Assembly: GCF_001307295.1 (NCBI RefSeq)
Contig: NZ_CP012700.1
Coordinates: 1,615,001-1,679,000 of the forward strand
Length of the DNA: 64,000 nucleotides
Reading direction: 5' to 3'
DNA from: Sphingopyxis macrogoltabida
Lineage (GTDB): Bacteria; Pseudomonadota; Alphaproteobacteria; Sphingomonadales; Sphingomonadaceae
Made by a program: the position numbers and the translations under genes. Of this stretch, positions 35,059 to 44,931 are shown one piece after another (within the stretch, counting starts at the first letter, position 1; each line of letters opens with the position of its first letter). The notes beneath the pieces are model-generated. The model had not been told where the DNA came from. It did not search any database and saw only the letters and a list, made by a program, of their open reading frames with translations.

Positions 35059-36075
35059 ATGGCGGGCACGGCATTGGTCACCGGGGGCAGCGGCTATATC
35101 GCGGGCTTCCTGATCCGGCAGCTGATCGCGAATGGCTGGACCGTCCATGCCACCGTCCGCAGCCTGAAACGCGAGCCCGAGGTTCGCGGCTGGCTCGACG
35201 TCGATAACGGCAAGCTCGCATTTTTCGCCGCCGATCTTGAACATGACGCGGGCTGGGCCGAGGCTATCGCCGGTTGCACCCATGTCGCGCACGTTGCCTC
35301 GCCCTTTCCGCTCGGCGTACCCAAGCATGCCGACGAACTTGTCGTTCCCGCGCGTGAAGGTGCGCTGCGTGCGCTCCGCTTTGCGCGGGCGGCAGGGGTG
35401 AAACGCTTCATCCTGACCTCATCGATGGCGGCAATCGCCTATGGCCATGGCAAAGGCCGTGACCTGTATGACGAGGCCGACTGGACCAACCTCGATAATC
35501 CCGATGTCATGCCCTATCCGCGATCGAAGACCGTTGCCGAGCGCGCGGCGCGCGACTGGGTAGCGGCCGAGGGCGGCGATATGGAGTTCGCCTCGGTCAA
35601 TCCTGCGGCGGTGTTCGGGCCGCTGCTGTCGGACGATTTGTCGACCTCGATCGAGGTGGTGAAGCAGCTCCTGGAGGGGAAGGTGCCGATGTGCCCCGAC
35701 GTTGGTTTCGGCATCATCGACGTGCGCGACGTCGCCGACCTCCACTATCGGGCGCTGACCGCCGAGGGGATCAAGGACGAACGGTTCGTCTGCTCGGGGC
35801 CATTCCTGAAGTTTATCGACGTCGCGCATATCCTGAAGGCCAATCTCGGCGAGCGGGCGCGCAAGGTGCCGACGCGGAAGATGCCCGACTGGCTGCTCAA
35901 GCTGCTCGCGATTGTTCGGCCCGAGCTCAAGCAGGTGGTTGCCGAACTCGGCAATGTGCGTGGCGGCGACAGCAGCCATGCGATGGAGACGCTCGGCTGG
36001 ACGATGCGAACGCCCGAAGAGGCGCTGCTCGCGACGGTAAACAGTCTGATCGAGCGCGGGATCGTGAAGGTTTAG
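35059..36075 (+). CDS. NAD(P)-dependent epimerase/dehydratase (dihydroflavonol-reductase-like)
   Basis: A 338-residue extended short-chain dehydrogenase. The cofactor motif is TGGSGYIAGFLIRQL at residue 7, followed by VRSLKREPE. The catalytic triad elements are TSSMAAIAYG (Ser) and YPRSKTVAERAA (Tyr and Lys). VNPAAVFGPLL is the substrate-side block. It resembles bacterial members annotated as dihydroflavonol-4-reductase or cinnamyl-alcohol-like reductases acting on aldehydes or ketones. The real substrate is unknown. GGGGAGG precedes the ATG. Its stop overlaps the convergent regulator gene by 4 bases. Confidence 0.86.
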   Translation: MAGTALVTGGSGYIAGFLIRQLIANGWTVHATVRSLKREPEVRGWLDVDNGKLAFFAADLEHDAGWAEAIAGCTHVAHVASPFPLGVPKHADELVVPAREGALRALRFARAAGVKRFILTSSMAAIAYGHGKGRDLYDEADWTNLDNPDVMPYPRSKTVAERAARDWVAAEGGDMEFASVNPAAVFGPLLSDDLSTSIEVVKQLLEGKVPMCPDVGFGIIDVRDVADLHYRALTAEGIKDERFVCSGPFLKFIDVAHILKANLGERARKVPTRKMPDWLLKLLAIVRPELKQVVAELGNVRGGDSSHAMETLGWTMRTPEEALLATVNSLIERGIVKV

Positions 36076-37481
36076 CCGATCCGGTACGGCACGACGTCGC
36101 GCCGGTCGGGATCGACGAGAATCGGCCGGTCGCTGGGCGGAAAGGCGCGCTGGTCGCAGTCCTCGCGCGGGCAGATGCGACACGACAGGCCGATCCGCGC
36201 GGCCGCTTGTGGGGCGGTGACATCGACGCCGTCAGCATAGACGAAATCGCCGGCATATTGTGCTTCGCACCCCAGTGCGACGGCGTAGCGGCGCGGGCTG
36301 CGCGCATAGCTGCCCGAGGGTTTGACCAGCCCCTTCGCCATCGAAACATAACGCAGCCCGTCGGGGGTCTCGGCGAGCTGGAAGAGGATGCGGTCGGGGA
36401 TCGCCGCCGCTTCGTGGACGATCCACAGCGGGCAGGCGCCGCCGAAGCGCGCGAACTGCAGCCGCGTCGCGCTGTGCCGCTTGGTGATGTTGCCCGCCAT
36501 GTCGACGCGGCAGAAGAACATCGGGATGCCGCGCGCGCCGGGGCGTTGGAGGGTCGAGAGGCGGTGGCAGGCCTGTTCGAAGCTGACCCCATATTCGAGC
36601 CGCAGGCGGTCGATGTCGTGCCGCACGGCGCGGGCGCTGGCGCGAAACGGACCATAGGGCATGAGCACCGCGCCCGCAGCATAGTTGGCGAGCCCGACGT
36701 GGAGCAATTGCCGGGCCGCCGGTGTTCGTAGCGGCGAAGCTTCGACCACCGCAGCGATTTCGTCGGCGAGGGCGAGCGCGGCAAGTTGGTGCGCGAGCTG
36801 GAAACGCCGGCTTTCGGTCGGCAGCGACGGATCGATGACGAGGTGGCGCATTGTCGCATCGAAGTCGCGCAGTGTCTGGCTCTGGCGATAGACGATCGAG
36901 ATACCGAGCGCATTGCGCATGCGCCGTTCGATCGTCTCGACGGGGGGCGAGGGCGGCGAGCCGCTGAGGCTCGCGGCGAGGGCTTCGGCAGCGCGGTCGA
37001 TGCTGTCGACATAATTGCCCGAATCGTGAAACCAGTCGCGCACTTCCTCCCACGGCAGGCGGCTACCCTCCGCCGTGCCGCCGGTCAGCGCCTCGTCGAT
37101 GATCTGCAATCGCTGCCCGGCGCGGCGATAGGCGGCGTGGAGCGCGACGAACTGGTCGGCGAGTTGCGGCTGCTGGAGCGCCGCGCGCTCGATCTGTTCG
37201 GGCGGCAAAGGTGCGGCGGCGAACAGCGGATCTGCCGCCGCTTCGCGGAGTGCGCCTTGACGGCGATCGCCCGCATCGGCGGCGACCTCCTCCCATTCGA
37301 GCGGGAAGAGTTTCTGCAGGCGGTCGAGGAGCGCCGGGGTCAGCGGGCGGTCGTCATGTTCGATCTGGCTGAGATAGGAGGCCGAGATGTCGAGCTGCGC
37401 GGCGAAGTCCGATTGGCGGAGGGCGCGCGATTCCCGAAGTTGGCGAAGTTGTCGCCCAGCGTAGAGACGGGTCGGTACCAT
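36072..37481 (-). CDS. ScfR/MccR-type short-chain fatty acyl regulator of the propionate locus
   Basis: A 469-residue transcription factor. An N-terminal XRE helix-turn-helix (LRQSDFAAQLDISASYLSQIEHDDRPL, residues about 23-49) is followed by an IrrE-like segment whose protease motif is degenerate (RRFQLAHQLAAL). A C-terminal domain has the cysteine cluster CRICPREDCDQRAFPP near 440. This architecture matches the ScfR family, which includes PccR and MccR; in Rhodobacter sphaeroides PccR controls propionyl-CoA carboxylase genes. The ATG at 37481 is preferred; the upstream TTG at 37517 lies inside the operator-like repeats. It is divergent from pccB, which strongly supports a role in propionate control. 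The effector, probably an acyl-CoA, is inferred. Confidence 0.88.
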   Translation of the reverse strand: MVPTRLYAGRQLRQLRESRALRQSDFAAQLDISASYLSQIEHDDRPLTPALLDRLQKLFPLEWEEVAADAGDRRQGALREAAADPLFAAAPLPPEQIERAALQQPQLADQFVALHAAYRRAGQRLQIIDEALTGGTAEGSRLPWEEVRDWFHDSGNYVDSIDRAAEALAASLSGSPPSPPVETIERRMRNALGISIVYRQSQTLRDFDATMRHLVIDPSLPTESRRFQLAHQLAALALADEIAAVVEASPLRTPAARQLLHVGLANYAAGAVLMPYGPFRASARAVRHDIDRLRLEYGVSFEQACHRLSTLQRPGARGIPMFFCRVDMAGNITKRHSATRLQFARFGGACPLWIVHEAAAIPDRILFQLAETPDGLRYVSMAKGLVKPSGSYARSPRRYAVALGCEAQYAGDFVYADGVDVTAPQAAARIGLSCRICPREDCDQRAFPPSDRPILVDPDRRDVVPYRIG

Positions 37482-37495
37482 CGGGGCGAAGATAC

Positions 37496-37540
37496 TTTGC
37501 AAAGTCTGACTTTGCAACTTTGCAAATTCGCATTTGCATC
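37496..37540. promoter_or_regulatory. Cluster of TTTGCAAA-type operator repeats between regulator and pccB
   Basis: Four TTTGCA-containing boxes lie within 45 bases: TTTGCAAA at 37496-37503, TTTGCAAC at 37511-37518, TTTGCAAA at 37519-37526 and TTTGCATC at 37533-37540. The PccR site reported for Rhodobacter sphaeroides is two TTTGCAAA boxes 4 bases apart. The spacings here are different, but the box is the same. It sits between the divergent regulator start and the pccB start, the expected place. Confidence 0.8.
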
Positions 37541-37590
37541 GCGTCGCGTCCGCGGGCAGATGGCGCGCTCGACATTATCCGGAGAGAAGC

Positions 37591-39123
37591 ATGTCCGCCA
37601 ACATCGCCGAAATGGAACGCCGCCGCGCCGCCGCCGCTCTGGGGGGCGGGCAGAAGCGCATCGACGCGCAGCACAGCAAGGGCAAGCTGACCGCGCGCGA
37701 GCGGCTCGACGTGCTGCTCGACGAAGGGTCGTTCGAGGAGCTCGATACCTATGTCGAGCATAATTGCACCGATTTCGGGATGCAGGACCAGAAGGTGCCG
37801 GGCGACGGCGTCGTCACGGGCAGCGGCACGATCAACGGTCGCCTCGTCTATGTCTTCAGCCAGGACTTCACCGTCTTCGGCGGCTCGCTGTCGGAGCGGC
37901 ACGCCGAGAAGATCATGAAGGTGATGGACAATGCGATGAAGGTCGGTGCCCCGGTCATCGGCCTGAACGACAGCGGCGGCGCGCGCATTCAGGAGGGGGT
38001 TGCTTCGCTCGGCGGCTATGCCGAGGTGTTCCAGCGCAACGTCCTCGCCAGCGGGGTCGTGCCGCAGATCAGCCTGATCATGGGGCCGTGCGCGGGGGGT
38101 GCGGTTTACAGCCCGGCGATGACCGACTTCATCTTCATGGTGAAGGATTCGAGCTATATGTTCGTTACCGGGCCCGATGTTGTCAAAACGGTGACCAACG
38201 AAGTGGTGACGCAGGAACAGCTTGGCGGCGCGATCACCCACACGACGAAGAGCTCGGTCGCCGACAATGCGTTCGAGAACGACATCGATGCGCTGCTCGC
38301 GGCGCGCGATTTCTTCGATTATCTGCCCGAGAACAACCGCAGCGGGGTTCCGGTGCGTCCGACGAGCGATCCCTACGACCGCGCCGAGCCCAGCCTCGAT
38401 ACGCTGATCCCGCCGAACGCGAACCAGCCCTACGACATGCATGAGCTGATCCGCAAAACGGTCGATGAGGGCGATTTCTTCGAGGTGCAGCCGGCGCACG
38501 CCGCGAACATCATCTGCGGCTTCGGGCGCATCGAAGGCCGCACGATCGGCATCGTCGCAAATCAGCCGATGGTGCTGGCGGGCGTGCTCGACATCAATTC
38601 GTCGAAGAAGGCGGCGCGTTTCGTCCGCTTCTGCGACGCGTTCGAAATCCCGATCATCACCTTCGTCGACGTCCCGGGCTTCCTACCCGGCACGGCGCAG
38701 GAATATAACGGCATCATCAAGCATGGCGCGAAGCTGCTGTTCGCCTATGCCGAAGCGACGGTGCCCAAGATCACAGTGATCACGCGCAAGGCCTATGGCG
38801 GCGCATACGACGTGATGGCGTCGAAGCATCTGCGCGGTGACCTCAACTATGCGTGGCCGACCGCCGAGATCGCGGTGATGGGCGCAAAGGGGGCGGTCGA
38901 AATCATCTTTCGCAGCGACATCGGCGACCCCGAAAAGATTGCCGAGCGCACGAAGGAATATGAGGACCGTTTTGCCAACCCGTTCGTTGCCGCCTCACGC
39001 GGTTATATCGACGAGGTCATCCACCCGCACAACACGCGCAAGCGGATCGCGCTGGGCCTTCGCAAGCTGCGGAACAAGAGCCTCGAAAATCCGTGGAAGA
39101 AGCACGACAATATCCCGTTGTGA
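37591..39123 (+). CDS. pccB: Propionyl-CoA carboxylase beta subunit (carboxyltransferase)
   Basis: A 510-residue carboxyltransferase. It starts with [44 protein letters not shown] N-terminus, carries [42 protein letters not shown] and [16 protein letters not shown] in the first half, and [30 protein letters not shown] in the second. These are the acyl-CoA and carboxybiotin halves of a PCC/MCC-type beta subunit; PCC is favoured by the neighbours. It works with PccA (46364-48370) to make (S)-methylmalonyl-CoA. The start at 37591 has GGAGAGAAG upstream; the frame open from 37534 overlaps the operator region. Confidence 0.94.
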   Translation: MSANIAEMERRRAAAALGGGQKRIDAQHSKGKLTARERLDVLLDEGSFEELDTYVEHNCTDFGMQDQKVPGDGVVTGSGTINGRLVYVFSQDFTVFGGSLSERHAEKIMKVMDNAMKVGAPVIGLNDSGGARIQEGVASLGGYAEVFQRNVLASGVVPQISLIMGPCAGGAVYSPAMTDFIFMVKDSSYMFVTGPDVVKTVTNEVVTQEQLGGAITHTTKSSVADNAFENDIDALLAARDFFDYLPENNRSGVPVRPTSDPYDRAEPSLDTLIPPNANQPYDMHELIRKTVDEGDFFEVQPAHAANIICGFGRIEGRTIGIVANQPMVLAGVLDINSSKKAARFVRFCDAFEIPIITFVDVPGFLPGTAQEYNGIIKHGAKLLFAYAEATVPKITVITRKAYGGAYDVMASKHLRGDLNYAWPTAEIAVMGAKGAVEIIFRSDIGDPEKIAERTKEYEDRFANPFVAASRGYIDEVIHPHNTRKRIALGLRKLRNKSLENPWKKHDNIPL

Positions 39124-39217
39124 CAGCGAGCACTAAAATTTCCTCGCAGATGAAATAGTTAGGGATCGCGGCCCGAAAGCGCGGCCGCGATGTTCGACTA
39201 TCAAATGAGGTTTCGAG

Positions 39218-39967
39218 ATGCGTAAATCCGTTCTTGCCGCTGTTATCGCCCTGTCGGGGCTTGTGTCGCCCGCGGCGTCGGCTTTCGATCCCGACACGCC
39301 AGTCGGCGAAAAGCCCGAGGCTTTCCCGATTACGCTCGGCGACGAGGAAGATGCGACGATCGATCTGGCGTTCCGTACCGCCTTCGGTCTGCCCAAGGGC
39401 GCCGAGCCCGAGGCAGCGCGGACGATCGACGAGCGGAGCTATCATTTCCGTCCGGTCGCCATCCATCTGCTCGAAGACAACACCGGGGTGCTGCTCAGCG
39501 TCGGGTCGCTCGACGAGGCAGGACACAGCGAAGGCGGTCTGAACGCGATCCACTATCTGAAATCGAGCCCCGACGGTTGGGTGAAGCAGGGCGAGTGGAT
39601 CGGTCTCGGCGCGACGGGGACCGTCGGCAACGGCGCGACGAGTTGGGCCTTTTCGAGCCTGCTCGGCCGCAATCCCTATCTGATCACCGCGGGCGGCGGC
39701 GTTTGGCAGGGCTGCGCGATCGGATCGGCGGCGGTGACCGAATTGGCCCCCGACGGCCCGGTCGACCGCGGCAGCTTTACCGACGGAATGAGTTCGGGTG
39801 CTGGTCTTGGCCAGACCGAACAGGAATATGAGGGCAAGATCGCCGCTGCGGTGCCCGACAAGAGCTTTACCGTCGCCTACACCGGCACGCGGTCTTTCAA
39901 GCAGGAATATGTGCTCAAGAACGGCAAATACGAACTGGTCGGCAAGGACCAGGTTCCGGGTTGCTGA
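39218..39967 (+). CDS. Exported hypothetical protein in the propionate locus
   Basis: A 249-residue protein with the signal peptide MRKSVLAAVIALSGLVSPAASAF. The mature domain has DDEEDATIDLAFRTAFGLP-like start (here GDEEDATIDLAFRTAFGLP), YHFRPVAIHLLEDNTGVLLSVG, LGATGTVGNGATSWAFSSLLG, GGGVWQGCAIGSAAVTEL, and ends KDQVPGC. It has only two cysteines, one in WQGCAIG and one at the end. No known family is recognised. It lies between pccB (94 bases upstream) and the epimerase (10 bases downstream), so it is probably co-transcribed with the pathway genes. Confidence 0.72.
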   Translation: MRKSVLAAVIALSGLVSPAASAFDPDTPVGEKPEAFPITLGDEEDATIDLAFRTAFGLPKGAEPEAARTIDERSYHFRPVAIHLLEDNTGVLLSVGSLDEAGHSEGGLNAIHYLKSSPDGWVKQGEWIGLGATGTVGNGATSWAFSSLLGRNPYLITAGGGVWQGCAIGSAAVTELAPDGPVDRGSFTDGMSSGAGLGQTEQEYEGKIAAAVPDKSFTVAYTGTRSFKQEYVLKNGKYELVGKDQVPGC

Positions 39968-39977
39968 GGAGAATGGA

Positions 39978-40415
39978 ATGAAACTGGGTCGCCTCAACCA
40001 TATCGGCGTTGCGACGCCGTCGATTGCCGACAGCATCGTCTTTTACCGCGATGTGATGGGGGCGACCCAGATTCATGAGCCGTTCGACCTGCCCGAGCAG
40101 GGCGTGAAGGTGTGCTTCGTCGATACGCCGACCGACAGCGGCCTTAACGGCACACAGATCGAGCTGATCGAACCATTGCCGGGCAATGCGTCGATCGCCG
40201 GTTTCCTGCAAAAGAACCCTGCGGGAGGACAGCATCATATGTGTTACGAAGTGCCCGACATCCACGCCGCGAAGGCCGAGTTCGAGGCGATGGGCAAGCG
40301 GGTGCTGGGCGAACCGCGCATCGGGGCGCATGGGACGCTGATTTTCTTCCTCCACCCCAAGGATATGGGCGGGGTGCTGACCGAGATTATGGAAACGCCG
40401 AAGGGCGATCATTGA
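39978..40415 (+). CDS. mce: Methylmalonyl-CoA epimerase
   Basis: A 145-residue vicinal-oxygen-chelate protein. It inverts (S)- to (R)-methylmalonyl-CoA, the form used by the mutase. Metal ligands are visible: His8 in RLNHIGVA, His in GGQHHMCYEV near 91 and Glu in LTEIMETP near 138. FYRDVMGA and VCFVDTPTDSGLNGTQIELIEP are typical. The start is set by GAGGAGA nine bases upstream. It follows pccB by one gene and precedes the mutase, matching the pathway order. Confidence 0.92.
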   Translation: MKLGRLNHIGVATPSIADSIVFYRDVMGATQIHEPFDLPEQGVKVCFVDTPTDSGLNGTQIELIEPLPGNASIAGFLQKNPAGGQHHMCYEVPDIHAAKAEFEAMGKRVLGEPRIGAHGTLIFFLHPKDMGGVLTEIMETPKGDH

Positions 40416-40427
40416 GTTTCATTTCAT

Positions 40428-40503
40428 CGTCACCCCGGACTTGATCCGGGGTCCATTCCTCCGGCGCCGGAGAGATGGATGCCGGATCAAGTCCGGCATG
40501 ACG
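40428..40503. repeat. REP-type double palindrome, copy 2, with coordinated changes
   Basis: Arms at 40428-40456 and 40475-40503 match those at 4096-4166. Within each arm the small hairpin stays paired although bases differ (CCCCGGA/TCCGGGG in one, GCCGGA/TCCGGC in the other). The loop holds another palindrome, CCGGCGCCGG. It lies between the epimerase and the mutase genes. Confidence 0.88.
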
Positions 40504-40525
40504 AAAAGAGAGTAGAGATACGCAT

Positions 40526-42679
40526 ATGACCGACAAACCGACCCTCGACCAATGGGCGGCCGCCGCCGACAAGGAAGTGAAGGGCAAGGACCTGACCTGG
40601 GCGACGCCCGAGGGGATCGACGTCAAGCCGCTCTATACGGCCGAGGACGTGACGACCGATCCGGGGCTGCCCGGCTTCGCGCCCTTCACGCGCGGGGTGC
40701 GCGCGTCGATGTATGCGGGGCGGCCGTGGACGATCCGGCAATATGCGGGCTTTTCGACCGCCGAGGAATCGAACGCTTTCTATCGCCGCAACCTCGCCGC
40801 GGGGCAGAAGGGGCTGTCGGTCGCCTTCGATCTCGCGACGCACCGCGGCTATGACAGCGACCATCCGCGCGTCGTCGGTGATGTCGGCAAGGCGGGGGTC
40901 GCGATCGACAGCGTCGAGGATATGAAGATCCTGTTCGACGGCATTCCGCTCGACCAGATGTCGGTCAGCATGACGATGAACGGCGCGGTGATCCCGATCC
41001 TCGCTTTCTTCATCGTCGCGGGCGAGGAGCAGGGGGTCGAACGTAAATTGCTCGACGGGACCATCCAGAACGACATTCTGAAGGAGTTCATGGTCCGCAA
41101 CACATACATCTACCCGCCTGAACCCTCGATGCGGATCATCTCGGACATTTTCGGCTACACGTCGCGTGAGATGCCGAAGTTCAACAGCATCTCCATCTCC
41201 GGCTATCACATGCAGGAAGCCGGCGCGACGCAGGTGCAGGAGCTTGCCTTCACGATTGCGGATGGGGCGGAATATGTCCGCTACGGTGTCGCATCGGGGC
41301 TCGACATCGACAAGTTCGCCGGGCGCCTGTCCTTCTTCTTCGCGATCGGCATGAATTTCTTCATGGAGATTGCCAAGCTGCGCGCCGCGCGGGTGCTGTG
41401 GCACCGCGTGATGACCAACCTCGGGGCCAAGGACGAGCGGTCGAAGATGCTGCGCACCCACTGCCAGACGTCGGGCGTCTCGCTGACCGAGCAGGACCCG
41501 TACAACAATGTCATGCGCACGACGATCGAGGCGATGGCGGCGATGCTCGGCGGCACGCAGTCGCTGCACACCAATGCGCTCGACGAGGCGATCGCGCTGC
41601 CGACCGACTTCTCGGCCCGCATTGCGCGCAACACCCAGATCGTCATTCAGGAAGAGACCGGGATGACCAAGGTCGTCGATCCGCTCGGCGGCTCTTACTA
41701 TGTCGAGGCGCTGACGCAGGAACTGGTCGACAAGGCGTGGGAGATCATCGAGCGCGTCGAGAAGGAAGGCGGCATGGCGAAGGCCGTCGCCGCCGGCTGG
41801 CCGAAGGCGATGATCGAGACCGCCGCCGCCGCGCGGCAGGCGCGGGTGGACCGCGGCGACGATGTCATTGTGGGCGTGAACAAATATCGCCTCGCCAACG
41901 AGGATCTGCTCGAAACCCTCGAGGTCGACAACACCAAGGTCCGCGAGGCGCAGATCGCGCGGATCAACAAGACCAAGGCGGGCCGCGACGAGGCGGCGTG
42001 TCAGGCGGCGCTGAAGGCGCTGCGCGACGCCGCGGCGGGCGAGCAGTCGATCGAGAATAATTTGCTGGCGCACGCGGTGGAAGCCGCCCGCGCCCGCGCG
42101 ACGCTCGGCGAAATCTCGTCGGCGATGGAGGAAAGCTTCGACCGTTACGGCACCCAGCCGACGCCGGTAAAGGGCGTCTATGCGGCGCCCTATGAGGGTG
42201 ACGACCGCTGGCAGCAGGTGCTCGACGGCGTCGCGGCGGTCGAACGTCGGATGGGGCGCAAACCGAAACTGCTCGTCGCCAAGATGGGACAGGACGGCCA
42301 CGACCGCGGCGCGAACGTCATCGCTTCGGCGTTCGGCGACATGGGTTTCGACGTCGTGTCGGGGCCGCTGTTCCAGACGCCTGAGGAAACCGTCGTGCTG
42401 GCGCTCGACAGCGGCGTCGACGTCGTCGGCGCGTCGAGCTTGGCTGCCGGACACAAGACGCTGATCCCTGAACTGATCGGCAAATTGAAGGAAGCGGGGC
42501 GCAGCGACATCAAGGTGATCGCAGGCGGAGTGATCCCGCCGCAGGATTATCAGTATCTGCGCGATGCGGGCGTGCAGGGGATTTATGGTCCCGGCAGCAA
42601 TGTGGTAGAGTGCGCGGCCGACGTGCTGCGTTTGCTGGGGCACAATATGCCCCCGGTGATGGAGGAGGCTTTGACATGA
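40526..42679 (+). CDS. Methylmalonyl-CoA mutase, single-chain
   Basis: A 717-residue adenosylcobalamin enzyme converting (R)-methylmalonyl-CoA to succinyl-CoA. The N-terminal half is a TIM-barrel with [34 protein letters not shown] stretch (here [12 protein letters not shown] then [11 protein letters not shown]). The C-terminal B12 domain has [26 protein letters not shown], in which His592 of DGHDRG is the lower cobalt ligand. GGVIPPQDY and VYGPGSNV-like IYGPGSNV end the domain. The length fits the fused large subunit. The GTPase chaperone MeaB/ArgK is not in the window. Its stop overlaps the next gene (ATGA). Confidence 0.95.
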   Translation: MTDKPTLDQWAAAADKEVKGKDLTWATPEGIDVKPLYTAEDVTTDPGLPGFAPFTRGVRASMYAGRPWTIRQYAGFSTAEESNAFYRRNLAAGQKGLSVAFDLATHRGYDSDHPRVVGDVGKAGVAIDSVEDMKILFDGIPLDQMSVSMTMNGAVIPILAFFIVAGEEQGVERKLLDGTIQNDILKEFMVRNTYIYPPEPSMRIISDIFGYTSREMPKFNSISISGYHMQEAGATQVQELAFTIADGAEYVRYGVASGLDIDKFAGRLSFFFAIGMNFFMEIAKLRAARVLWHRVMTNLGAKDERSKMLRTHCQTSGVSLTEQDPYNNVMRTTIEAMAAMLGGTQSLHTNALDEAIALPTDFSARIARNTQIVIQEETGMTKVVDPLGGSYYVEALTQELVDKAWEIIERVEKEGGMAKAVAAGWPKAMIETAAAARQARVDRGDDVIVGVNKYRLANEDLLETLEVDNTKVREAQIARINKTKAGRDEAACQAALKALRDAAAGEQSIENNLLAHAVEAARARATLGEISSAMEESFDRYGTQPTPVKGVYAAPYEGDDRWQQVLDGVAAVERRMGRKPKLLVAKMGQDGHDRGANVIASAFGDMGFDVVSGPLFQTPEETVVLALDSGVDVVGASSLAAGHKTLIPELIGKLKEAGRSDIKVIAGGVIPPQDYQYLRDAGVQGIYGPGSNVVECAADVLRLLGHNMPPVMEEALT

Positions 42680-43170
42680 AAAAGCGGTTTCTCTCTGCAT
42701 TGACCCTTGCTGTTGCGGGCGTTTCGCCCGCGGGCGCGACGACCGAAGATTCGGGAGGGCTGGCGGTGACCGGCCTCGACCGGGCGGTCGCCGAGTTCGA
42801 CGATCTGTGCCTGTCGATCTTTCCCAGCGCCAAGCGCTTCGAATATGCCGTCGCCAAGAGCGATTTCGGCTATGAGCGCGCCGACGATGAGCGCTGGCGT
42901 TCCGACCGGACAGTCGTGACCCGCTCGGCGCCGATGCAGTGCGATTTCGACGCGGCGCTCAGCACCGGCGAAAGCGACCGCGAGACGGTCGCGACGGCGA
43001 TCGAAAAGGGACTGGACAGGGCGCTCGGCCTGCCGCCGGTCCGCGTCGTCTATGACGGCGGGATGCGCTGGGAATGGCAGGTCAACGGCAAGACCCATAG
43101 CGTCTCCTATTATTTCGGCCCGACGATCCCGGCGCAGCAACTTGCGCTTACCTATCGTGTCGGTGCCTGA
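42676..43170 (+). CDS. Exported hypothetical protein coupled to the mutase
   Basis: A 164-residue protein with the signal peptide [21 protein letters not shown]. The mature part has [41 protein letters not shown] and [20 protein letters not shown]. Two cysteines could form a disulfide. No family is recognised. Its ATG overlaps the mutase stop (ATGA), so it is translated with it. This pattern repeats after metY-type and bioB genes. Confidence 0.75.
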   Translation: MKKRFLSALTLAVAGVSPAGATTEDSGGLAVTGLDRAVAEFDDLCLSIFPSAKRFEYAVAKSDFGYERADDERWRSDRTVVTRSAPMQCDFDAALSTGESDRETVATAIEKGLDRALGLPPVRVVYDGGMRWEWQVNGKTHSVSYYFGPTIPAQQLALTYRVGA

Positions 43171-43191
43171 GCGGACGGGCAGGGGGAAGGA

Positions 43192-44472
43192 ATGACTGAC
43201 ATGAAGCCCGAAACGGCCGCGGTTCATGCCGGAACCCAGCCCGACCCGACGACGAAAGCGCGGATCACGCCGATCTATCAGACGGCGTCCTATGTGTTCG
43301 ACGATGTCGAGCACGCATCGCGGCTGTTCAACCTGCAGGAATTCGGGAACATCTACACCCGGATCATGAACCCGACGAACGGCGCGCTCGAAGGCAAGAT
43401 CGCGGCGCTCGAAGGCGGGCAGGCGGCGCTGGCGGTGGCGTCGGGGCATGCCGCGCAATTCCTGGCCTTCCACACGCTGATGGAACCGGGCTGCGAGATC
43501 GTCGCGGCGAAGAAGCTCTATGGCGGGTCGCTCAACCAGCTCGGCCAGAGCTTTCGCAAGATGGCGTGGACGACGCAGTTCGTCGACGCCGACGATGCGG
43601 GCAATGTCGCCGCGGCGATCAACGACAAGACGCGCGCGGTGTTCATCGAAAGCCTCGCCAACCCCGGCGGGGTGGTCCAGGATATCGAGGCGATCGCCCG
43701 GGTCGCGCACGATGCCGGGGTGCCGCTGATTGTCGACAACACGATGGCGACGCCGATCCTCTGCCGCCCGATCGAGCATGGCGCCGACATCGTCGTCCAT
43801 TCGACGACCAAATTCCTCAACGGCCATGGTAATGCGATCGGCGGGGTGATCGTCGACGCGGGGTCGTTCGACTGGGCGAAGGGCGGCAAATATCCGTCGC
43901 TGAGCGAACCCAATGCGTCGTATCACGGATTGAAGTTCACCGAGGCGTTCGGCAACCTCGCCTTCATCCTTGCGACGCGGACGCTCGGGCTGCGCGATCT
44001 CGGTCCCGCGCTGGCGCCGATGAATGCCTTTCTCGCGCTCACCGGCATGGAAACGCTGGCGCTGCGCATGGAGCGGCATTGCAGCAACGCCGTCGCGCTC
44101 GCGAAATGGCTACAGGGCCATCCGGCGGTGAGCTGGGTATCCTATGCCGGGCTGCGCGACAGTCCCTATCATGAACTGGCGCACAAATATCTCGGTGGCC
44201 GCGGCGGGTCCGTTTTCACCTTCGGGCTCAAGGGCGGGTATGAGGCAGGGGTCAAACTCGTGTCCTCGGTCAAGCTGTTCAGCCATCTCGCCAACCTTGG
44301 CGATACGCGCTCGCTGATCATCCATCCCGCCTCGACGACGCACAGCCAGCTTTCCGAAACCGAGCTGGTCGAGGCCGGCGCGGGACTCGACGTCGTGCGG
44401 GTGTCGGTGGGGATCGAGCATATCGACGACATCATCGCCGACCTGGCGCAGGCGCTGGAGGGCGCGGCGTGA
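43192..44472 (+). CDS. O-acetylhomoserine sulfhydrylase-type PLP enzyme (MetY-like)
   Basis: A 426-residue fold-type I PLP enzyme of the Cys/Met-metabolism family. It has HAGTQPDPTTKARITPIYQTASYVFDD at the start, then FNLQEFGNIYTRIMNPTNGALEGKIAAL, ASGHAAQF, and the PLP lysine in VHSTTKFLNGHGNAIGG near 208. The long form with NLQEFGNIYTRIMNPT points to MetY (O-acetylhomoserine plus sulfide to homocysteine) rather than cystathionine gamma-synthase. Because it sits in a propionyl-CoA locus, a lyase giving 2-oxobutyrate, a propionyl-CoA precursor, should also be considered. A good GGGGGAAGG precedes the ATG. Confidence 0.87.
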   Translation: MTDMKPETAAVHAGTQPDPTTKARITPIYQTASYVFDDVEHASRLFNLQEFGNIYTRIMNPTNGALEGKIAALEGGQAALAVASGHAAQFLAFHTLMEPGCEIVAAKKLYGGSLNQLGQSFRKMAWTTQFVDADDAGNVAAAINDKTRAVFIESLANPGGVVQDIEAIARVAHDAGVPLIVDNTMATPILCRPIEHGADIVVHSTTKFLNGHGNAIGGVIVDAGSFDWAKGGKYPSLSEPNASYHGLKFTEAFGNLAFILATRTLGLRDLGPALAPMNAFLALTGMETLALRMERHCSNAVALAKWLQGHPAVSWVSYAGLRDSPYHELAHKYLGGRGGSVFTFGLKGGYEAGVKLVSSVKLFSHLANLGDTRSLIIHPASTTHSQLSETELVEAGAGLDVVRVSVGIEHIDDIIADLAQALEGAA

Positions 44473-44909
44473 GCGTGCGTTCGCTTCTCGCCGCGCTGGC
44501 GCTGCTCGCGGCCGCCGCGCCCGCTGCGGCGAAGGATGCCGGCCAGCCGAGCGAATATCGCCCCGGCGTGACGGTCGAGCATCTCTACAAGCAGGACATC
44601 GAATATTATTTCACCAACTGGTTCGGGCGGCTCGAAGCCTCCGACGGGGTGTGGCGCGACGTCTATTTCGAGACGGCCGAGAAATATGTGAACAAGGGCA
44701 TCATGCGGATCAACTGCGCCGATGCCGAAGCCGATATCGACTTCACCCTCTATGACGTCGGCGCCTATGGCGATGCGGCTGAACGCCGGCAGGTCACCAT
44801 CTCTTATGCCGATCGCAAGGCATGGGCCGACGGCAATTACGAACCGATGTCGGGCGAAACGCCGCCGATCGAATTTTACGCCGCAGCGCGCCAGCGCTTC
44901 TGCAACTAG
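44469..44909 (+). CDS. Exported hypothetical protein coupled to the MetY-like gene
   Basis: A 146-residue protein with a signal peptide (about residues 1-22, rich in Ala/Leu). The mature region has [54 protein letters not shown] and a C-terminal ARQRFCN. Two cysteines. No family recognised. The GTG start overlaps the upstream stop (GTGA). It precedes bioB by about 20 bases. Confidence 0.75.
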   Translation: MSVRSLLAALALLAAAAPAAAKDAGQPSEYRPGVTVEHLYKQDIEYYFTNWFGRLEASDGVWRDVYFETAEKYVNKGIMRINCADAEADIDFTLYDVGAYGDAAERRQVTISYADRKAWADGNYEPMSGETPPIEFYAAARQRFCN

Positions 44910-44931
44910 CTCCAGAAGAAGGTTGTCCCTC

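Noticed and set aside
40504..40525. Cobalamin riboswitch before the mutase gene
   Set aside because: The gap to the epimerase gene is about 110 bases, most of it taken by the REP element, leaving no room for the B12 aptamer.
43171..43191. SAM-responsive riboswitch before the MetY-like gene
   Set aside because: Only 21 bases separate it from the upstream gene.
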